Assembly (NCBI GenBank): GCA_030586765.1
Contig: JAUQZZ010000019.1
Span: forward strand, 1 to 18,591
DNA: 18,591 nucleotides
Reading direction: 5' to 3'
From: Candidatus Brocadiales bacterium
GTDB taxonomy: Bacteria > Planctomycetota > Brocadiia > Brocadiales > Bathyanammoxibiaceae
The position numbers and the translations under genes were made by a program. Of this stretch, positions 14,603-18,591 are shown in pieces (position 1 is the stretch's first letter; each line of letters begins with the position of its first letter). A model generated the notes under the pieces. It did not search any database, was not told the origin of the DNA, and saw only the letters and a list, made by a program, of their open reading frames with translations.

Positions 14603-15643
14603 CTAATAGGTCTCCTTAAAACTTATCGTATACCTACCTATCTTTTGAGGGTCTGCACCGGTTACTATCTCTTTAAAACTCTTTGTATCCTGGTACTTAA
14701 AGCCCTTAATAGTAAAATCCTGGCTGGATACCATGGTGTTAACCAGGTCGTAGACCTTTATGTTAAAGATGGCGATGCTGTAGTTGTTATTAGAGAGGTT
14801 CTTTAGTTCCCCTGTGGCCCTGGCTGAGGAGCCAAATGGCGTGAAGATTACATTCCGTACATAGAAGCCTCCACCAATCTCCCGGAAGCCCTCCTCCTCT
14901 GGGGTCTTTGGCTTCACTGCCTCGGGGGCAGCCTCTTCTACCTTTCCTTCTACCTTTACCAATTCAGGCGGAGGGGCAACACCCGTTTGCTTTTCAATGT
15001 TCTCCACGCGCCTGAGGACCTCCTCCATGGTCTTCGCCCGCTCTTCCGAGGCGCTTAAGAAGGATTCCATGGCAGTTACACGTTCCCGCATCTCTTTTTC
15101 CTTACTTGCTAGCTCCTTTTTATATTCCTCCAGGGCTGAAACAAGCCCCTTAGATATCTCCTTTTCCTCTTCCAGGGCCTTCTTTATGGGTTCCAGGGGT
15201 TTGATGAACTCCTGGTACCTCTGCTGCAGCACTGAGGTCAGCACGGCCTGGTCTTCCACCTTTTTTGTTAAATCGGACAGAGATTTCTTCATTGTCTTTA
15301 GGGTCTCTCCAAAGACTATTGTTGGGTCTCCCCTGGTACTGCCTACAGTATCTTCTATGTTTTTGAGACGCACAGCGGAGTCGGCCATCTCCTTCCTCAG
15401 GGCGCTGACGCTGGCAGTAACCTCAGATAAGGTCTTCATTAGCTCTGGTCCACCCCCCTGCTGTTGTATCCGCTCCAGGGTGCGTATCCTATTGTCTAAG
15501 GCTTCCACAGAGCGCATCCACTGGGAGAGGGACTGCTGGAAGGTATTCAGATTCTTCAGTACATCCTCACTCTCCTGACCACCCTGGCCAAGGAATATAA
15601 AGAGGGATAATAAGGCAACTATTAAGGTGTGCGCTCTTTTCAT
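14603..15643 (-). CDS. Exported coiled-coil protein with C-terminal FxLYD-like domain
   Basis: A 346-residue protein. The frame is open to 15685, but I place the start at the ATG at 15643, preceded by AGAGGA, because the sequence then begins with a signal peptide, MKRAHTLIVALLSLFIFLGQ. Residues of about 25-220 are a long charged coiled coil; about 225-250 is an Ala/Pro/Glu linker; the C-terminal 90 residues (ATGELKNLSNNNYSIAIFNIKVYD) resemble the FxLYD beta-sandwich domain seen in extracytoplasmic bacterial proteins. Probably periplasmic or surface-located, forming a rod-like oligomer. Its function is unknown. It is convergent with the propeller gene and follows uvrD with its own promoter. 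Confidence 0.78.
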   Translation of the reverse strand: MKRAHTLIVALLSLFIFLGQGGQESEDVLKNLNTFQQSLSQWMRSVEALDNRIRTLERIQQQGGGPELMKTLSEVTASVSALRKEMADSAVRLKNIEDTVGSTRGDPTIVFGETLKTMKKSLSDLTKKVEDQAVLTSVLQQRYQEFIKPLEPIKKALEEEKEISKGLVSALEEYKKELASKEKEMRERVTAMESFLSASEERAKTMEEVLRRVENIEKQTGVAPPPELVKVEGKVEEAAPEAVKPKTPEEEGFREIGGGFYVRNVIFTPFGSSARATGELKNLSNNNYSIAIFNIKVYDLVNTMVSSQDFTIKGFKYQDTKSFKEIVTGADPQKIGRYTISFKETY

Positions 15644-15676
15644 TAAAACGTCCTCTTTCTCTTGTCCTACAAAATT

Positions 15677-15704
15677 AATATACAACTTCTAAGGGATTTG
15701 TCAA
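15677..15704 (-). promoter_or_regulatory. Sigma70-type promoter for the coiled-coil gene
   Basis: On the minus strand, TTGACA (15699-15704) and TATATT (15677-15682) are 16 bases apart, about 35 bases before the ATG at 15643. This supports independent transcription from the upstream uvrD and the internal start chosen for the coiled-coil gene. Confidence 0.7.
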
Positions 15705-15726
15705 CAAAGCTACTCTTGCAGAGGTC

Positions 15727-17868
15727 TCATTTTATTTTTTCTAGCCTTGCATATTCCAGGAGAAGGGTCTTCTGGCCTGTGCTGAAATCCACTACTGCCC
15801 TGCGGTCCTTCCCGTAGCCCTGGGTCTCTACTATCCTGCCTGGTCCAAAGAGGGGGTGGTTTACCATCTGGCCAGGGTAAAATTCTTCCAGGGAGAGGGT
15901 CTTGTCTATCTCCTGGATGACATCCCTGGGCAATTCCTCCAGAAAGCGGGAGGGTACAGAGGGGGTCTCCAGGCCGAACCTTGAGCGCCTCCTGGCGTGG
16001 GTAAGGATTAATTCATTTTTTGCCCTGGTAATCCCTACGTAGCAGAGCCTTCGTTCCTCCTCCATCTCTGCCTCTGACTGGGAGGACTGGGCGTGGGGAA
16101 GTAGGCCATCCTCTAGCCCGCAGATGAATACCACAGGGAATTCCAGACCCTTTGCTGAATGTAGGGTCATAAGTGATACAGCCTCTACATGGCCGTCCCA
16201 GGTGTCTATGTCCTGTACCAGGGCCACCTTTTCTAGAAAGTCCTCTAATCCGCCCGAGGCTTCGGCCGTGAGCTCAGCCGAACCGGCGGACTCAGGGTTA
16301 GCCTTGTCGTATTCCTCCGCTGCATTCACCAACTCCTCTACATTGGCCAGGCGCTCCAGAAGTGCCTCATCGGTATAAGATTCCTTAAGGTAGTGGATGT
16401 ATTTGGTGTCTGCTATCACCGTTGTTACCACCTCCCTCACGGGGTAAGGAGGCATTTTATGAAGGCTGGTAAGAAGCTTAGAGAAGGTCTTTAGCCCCTC
16501 CATGGCCTTACCCTTTATGCTGGGGATAACCTGTCCAGTAGCTTCCTGGAGGCTCCTGCCCTCAAGCCTTGCCCATTCCTTTAGCTTTGACAGCGAACCT
16601 GGGCCCATGCCCCTGGGTGGTGTATTTATCACCCTGTCAAAGGCTACTTCGTCATTGGGGTTCGCTAGAAGTCTTAGATAGGCGAGGATGTCCTTTATCT
16701 CCTTCCTCTGATAGAACTCCACCGCCCCTACTAGCACGTAAGGTATGCCATCCTGCCTTAAGGCGGTTTCCAAGACCCTGGACTGGGCATTGGTGCGGTA
16801 GAAGACAGCCATATCCAGATATCTCTTGTCCCCCTGGTGTAGCTCCTTGATGTGTGAGGCTATCTCCTGGGCCTCCGCCTTTTCATCCTCACAGTGGACC
16901 AGGCGGATATTATTCCCCTCAGGGTTTTCTGTCCAGAGGCCCTTGGACTTTCTAAACTTGTTATGGACGATGAGCTCAGAGGCAGCCTGGAGGATGCGCT
17001 TTGTAGAGCGATAGTTCTGTTCCAGTTTAACCACCTTTGCATCAGGATAATCCCTCTCAAACTCTAGGATATTTTCCAGGTTAGCGCCCCGCCAGCCATA
17101 AATGGACTGGTCGGGGTCCCCTGTGACGCAGATGTTATGGTATTTTTTGGCCAGGAGTTTCTGGATGACATACTGGGCAAAGTTTGTGTCCTGATACTCG
17201 TCAATGAGGATGAAGAGAAATTTGTCTTGATACCTCTCCAGTACCTCAGGGTGGTGGGTGAAGAGTTCTATAAGTTTTACCTGAAGGTCGTCGAAGTCTA
17301 GGGCGTTATTGGTCTTGAGTAAGGACTGGTATTTGGCGTAGACCTGGGAGGCAACTCGGTGAAAATATCCTGAATGTTCTTTAAGAAGGCCCTCAGGGCT
17401 GAGGAGCTTATTCTTTGCCCCGCTTATGGTGGCCGCTATAGTAGCAGGCTTCCAGTGGGTAGGGTCTAGATTAAGCTCCTTCATGGCTAGCTTTATAACG
17501 CCCAGGGTGTCAGCCGTGTCGTAGATGCTGAAGTAGCGGGAGTAGCCCAGGCGCTCTATATTGCCCTCGCTTCTAAGAACCCTGGCGCACATGGAATGAA
17601 AGGTGGAGACCCAGAGGTCAGGGTAAGAGTAATACCTCATCACCCGCTCCTTCATCTCGTCGGCGGCCTTGTTGGTGAAGGTAATGGCCAGGATATTATA
17701 AGGGCTTATCCCCTTATCTATCAGATAGGCCACCCTGCGGGTTATCACCCTGGTCTTTCCGCTTCCCGCCCCAGCCAGGACCAGTAGCGGCCCCTCCAGA
17801 TGGGTGATGGCCTCCCTCTGGGGCTCAGTAACGTCTTCCAGGAGTTTGCTGAGCAGTCTCTTGGTCAT
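15727..17868 (-). CDS. uvrD: ATP-dependent 3'-5' DNA helicase, UvrD/PcrA family
   Basis: A 713-residue SF1A helicase that unwinds DNA in excision and mismatch repair and removes RecA. It shows the Q motif TEPQREA, Walker A AGAGSGKT (32-39), motif Ia TFTNKAA, Walker B DEYQDT (223-228), motif III GDPDQSIYGWRGA (250-262), motif IV LEQNYRST, motif V SLMTLHSAKGLEF (about 565-577), motif VI EERRLCYVGITRAK, and the C-terminal Tudor-like tail (VNHPLFGPGRIVE) used to bind RNA polymerase in PcrA. Residues of about 526-540 (ESAGSAELTAEASGG) are an insertion from a palindromic repeat in subdomain 2B, between the conserved LANVEELVNAA and FLEKVALVQDID. The ATG has no obvious Shine-Dalgarno and follows directly on an AT-rich repeat array. 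Confidence 0.96.
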   Translation of the reverse strand: MTKRLLSKLLEDVTEPQREAITHLEGPLLVLAGAGSGKTRVITRRVAYLIDKGISPYNILAITFTNKAADEMKERVMRYYSYPDLWVSTFHSMCARVLRSEGNIERLGYSRYFSIYDTADTLGVIKLAMKELNLDPTHWKPATIAATISGAKNKLLSPEGLLKEHSGYFHRVASQVYAKYQSLLKTNNALDFDDLQVKLIELFTHHPEVLERYQDKFLFILIDEYQDTNFAQYVIQKLLAKKYHNICVTGDPDQSIYGWRGANLENILEFERDYPDAKVVKLEQNYRSTKRILQAASELIVHNKFRKSKGLWTENPEGNNIRLVHCEDEKAEAQEIASHIKELHQGDKRYLDMAVFYRTNAQSRVLETALRQDGIPYVLVGAVEFYQRKEIKDILAYLRLLANPNDEVAFDRVINTPPRGMGPGSLSKLKEWARLEGRSLQEATGQVIPSIKGKAMEGLKTFSKLLTSLHKMPPYPVREVVTTVIADTKYIHYLKESYTDEALLERLANVEELVNAAEEYDKANPESAGSAELTAEASGGLEDFLEKVALVQDIDTWDGHVEAVSLMTLHSAKGLEFPVVFICGLEDGLLPHAQSSQSEAEMEEERRLCYVGITRAKNELILTHARRRSRFGLETPSVPSRFLEELPRDVIQEIDKTLSLEEFYPGQMVNHPLFGPGRIVETQGYGKDRRAVVDFSTGQKTLLLEYARLEKIK
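16251..16295 (-). repeat. Palindromic repeat inserted in frame in uvrD
   Basis: On the plus strand GGCTTCGGC (16258-16266) and GCCGAACC (16277-16284) form a hairpin around a loop containing the self-complementary TGAGCTCA. The stretch 16260-16283 matches mutS 8178-8203 almost base for base. It adds about 15 residues in a variable part of the helicase and preserves the frame. Confidence 0.75.
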
Positions 17869-17880
17869 TTAAGATTAAGT

Positions 17881-18055
17881 AAAGGGTTTAAGGCCAAAAG
17901 GCTCAAAGGTTCAAAAGTTTAAAAGCTCAAGGGTTTAATCCGCCTGAGGCGGACAAAAGTTCAAGGGTTTAAAGGCTGAGAAGTTTAAGGGCTTAAGAGT
18001 TCAAGGGTTTAAAGCAATTGAACCTTTAATCCTTCGATCTCTTAAACCTTTAAGG
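17881..18055 (+). repeat. Degenerate 8-bp tandem array, left flank
   Basis: Successive octamers of the form AARRGYTY (AAGGGTTT, AAAGGTTC, AAAAGTTT, AAAAGCTC, AAGGGCTT and so on) run from 17881 to about 18013, interrupted by the hairpin TCCGCC-TGA-GGCGGA (17939-17953). From 18018 the orientation flips (GAACCTTTAA, CTTAAACCTTTAA) up to the end of the four-helix-bundle gene. The array separates that gene from uvrD. No coding sense is evident. Confidence 0.8.
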
Positions 18056-18505
18056 GTTTTTATTAAATCTGGCCAGTATCTCCTTCATCTCCTCAGCTAT
18101 ACTCTTTCTTGGGGGTTTCTTAAATTTTGGACCCTTTAACCCGGAGCCTCTAAGATAGTTTATCAGATTTCCTAGCATCCCTCCCACCTGACGGGCAAGG
18201 TCTTTTGCCACATTAAAATCCTCTCCACTAATATACCCCTGGTCATGGGCTACATAAAGCTGACACCGCACCTCTCCACAAGAGCCCTTGGCCAGATATA
18301 GAAACTGGATAAACTCCGTGTTCGAACCCCTCTCAAAGCCTTCGGAGATATTGGACATAATGGACACCACTGCCCTCCTCAACTGGTCTACCAGACCTGG
18401 GTCTTCAGAAAATTACTTCCTCTTTGTGAGGGCATATATATTATTCACCAATTCCCTTGCCCTCTGCCAGACCATTAAATCCTCAAAACCCTCCACCTTC
18501 TCCAT
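18050..18505 (-). pseudogene. S23/four-helix-bundle protein gene interrupted by one TAA
   Basis: Read from the ATG at 18503-18505, which has a perfect AGGAGG upstream, the frame gives MEKVEGFEDLMVWQRARELV and continues through YALTKRK to a TAA at 18413-18415, then resumes in the same frame with FSEDPGLVDQLRRAVVSIMS and on to the end, 151 codons in all. The whole matches the four-helix-bundle family first described as 23S rRNA intervening-sequence proteins and related to the Avd accessory protein of diversity-generating retroelements. SNISEGFERGSNTEF and AKGSCGEVRCQLYVA are its conserved blocks. One nonsense change, for example GAA to TAA, explains the break. Translation could restart at the in-frame TTG at 18382, but that would lack the first helix. 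The C-terminus overlaps the flanking repeat. Confidence 0.85.
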
Positions 18506-18517
18506 CTTCCCCTCCTG

Positions 18518-18591
18518 GAACCTTTGAATTTTTAATTCCTTGAACCTTTAAACCCTTAATCCCTTAAGCCTTTAACTCTTGAGCTCTTAAT
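18518..18591 (-). repeat. Degenerate 8-bp tandem array, right flank (inverted)
   Basis: The same AARRGYTY octamers, now on the minus strand (AAGGGTTT, AAAGGTTC, AAGAGCTC), run to the end of the window. Bases 18546-18570 are the reverse complement of 17990-18014 with 3 mismatches in 25. With the left array, it places the four-helix-bundle gene between inverted repeats. The array may continue beyond the window. Confidence 0.78.

Noticed and set aside
15644..15685. Upstream ATG of the coiled-coil protein
   Set aside because: It would overlap the predicted promoter's -10 region and bury the signal peptide; the ATG at 15643 has a better ribosome binding site.
17881..18055. CRISPR array
   Set aside because: The repeat unit is 8 bp, contiguous and degenerate, without spacers or cas genes.
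18318..18331. GGGGTTCGAACACG resembling a tRNA T-arm on the minus strand
   Set aside because: It encodes the conserved ERGSNTE of the four-helix-bundle family and no tRNA cloverleaf surrounds it.

Overview
The window reads as a piece of a bacterial chromosome, probably a metagenome-assembled contig from an uncultured anaerobe or facultative anaerobe. G+C is intermediate, Arg codons are mostly AGG/CGC and ATA is common for Ile. Intergenic spaces are crowded with dispersed palindromic repeats. A selenocysteine formate dehydrogenase, an AmmeMemoRadiSam protein B, two SPFH proteins and an S23-type four-helix-bundle gene would fit a Planctomycetota-, Nitrospirota- or Desulfobacterota-like lineage. 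I cannot settle the phylum by eye.

Layout. (1) 94-2793, minus strand: one 899-residue formate dehydrogenase alpha subunit. It looks like two ORFs because of an in-frame UGA at 1723-1725. That codon sits in the catalytic CARTU-HAPT context and is followed by a SECIS-like hairpin, so it is a selenocysteine codon, not a stop. (2) 2794-3353: a gene-poor spacer with a 78-bp multi-hairpin repeat, 25-bp direct repeats and a remnant of a HicA-type toxin gene that still has a promoter-like sequence and a good ribosome binding site. (3) 3354-4960, minus strand: an alpha/beta hydrolase and a MEMO-family protein. (4) 4961-5301: repeat-rich spacer ending in a promoter. (5) 5302-10312, plus strand: a run of MBL-fold hydrolase, PP-loop RNA-thiolation enzyme with a C-terminal NFACT-R-like domain, DUF123 GIY-YIG protein and MutS; the first three overlap. 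(6) 10479-14416, plus strand: a sigma70-type promoter with a downstream 20-bp palindrome, two membrane-anchored SPFH/band-7 proteins, then a separately promoted, exported eight-repeat beta-propeller protein. (7) 14603-17868, minus strand: an exported coiled-coil protein with a C-terminal FxLYD-like domain, then a UvrD/PcrA helicase. (8) 17869-18591: an S23-type four-helix-bundle gene broken by one TAA, lying between inverted arrays of a degenerate 8-bp repeat.

The most unusual content is the repeat ecology. Two 91-bp elements in opposite orientation (4995-5085, 7524-7614) keep hairpins through compensatory changes. A related palindromic repeat has been accepted in frame inside both mutS and uvrD, lengthening two conserved repair proteins. 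The decayed four-helix-bundle gene bracketed by inverted 8-bp arrays looks like a candidate mobile or formerly mobile unit. No tRNA, rRNA, CRISPR array or transposase gene was seen. The first 93 bases hold nothing I can name.
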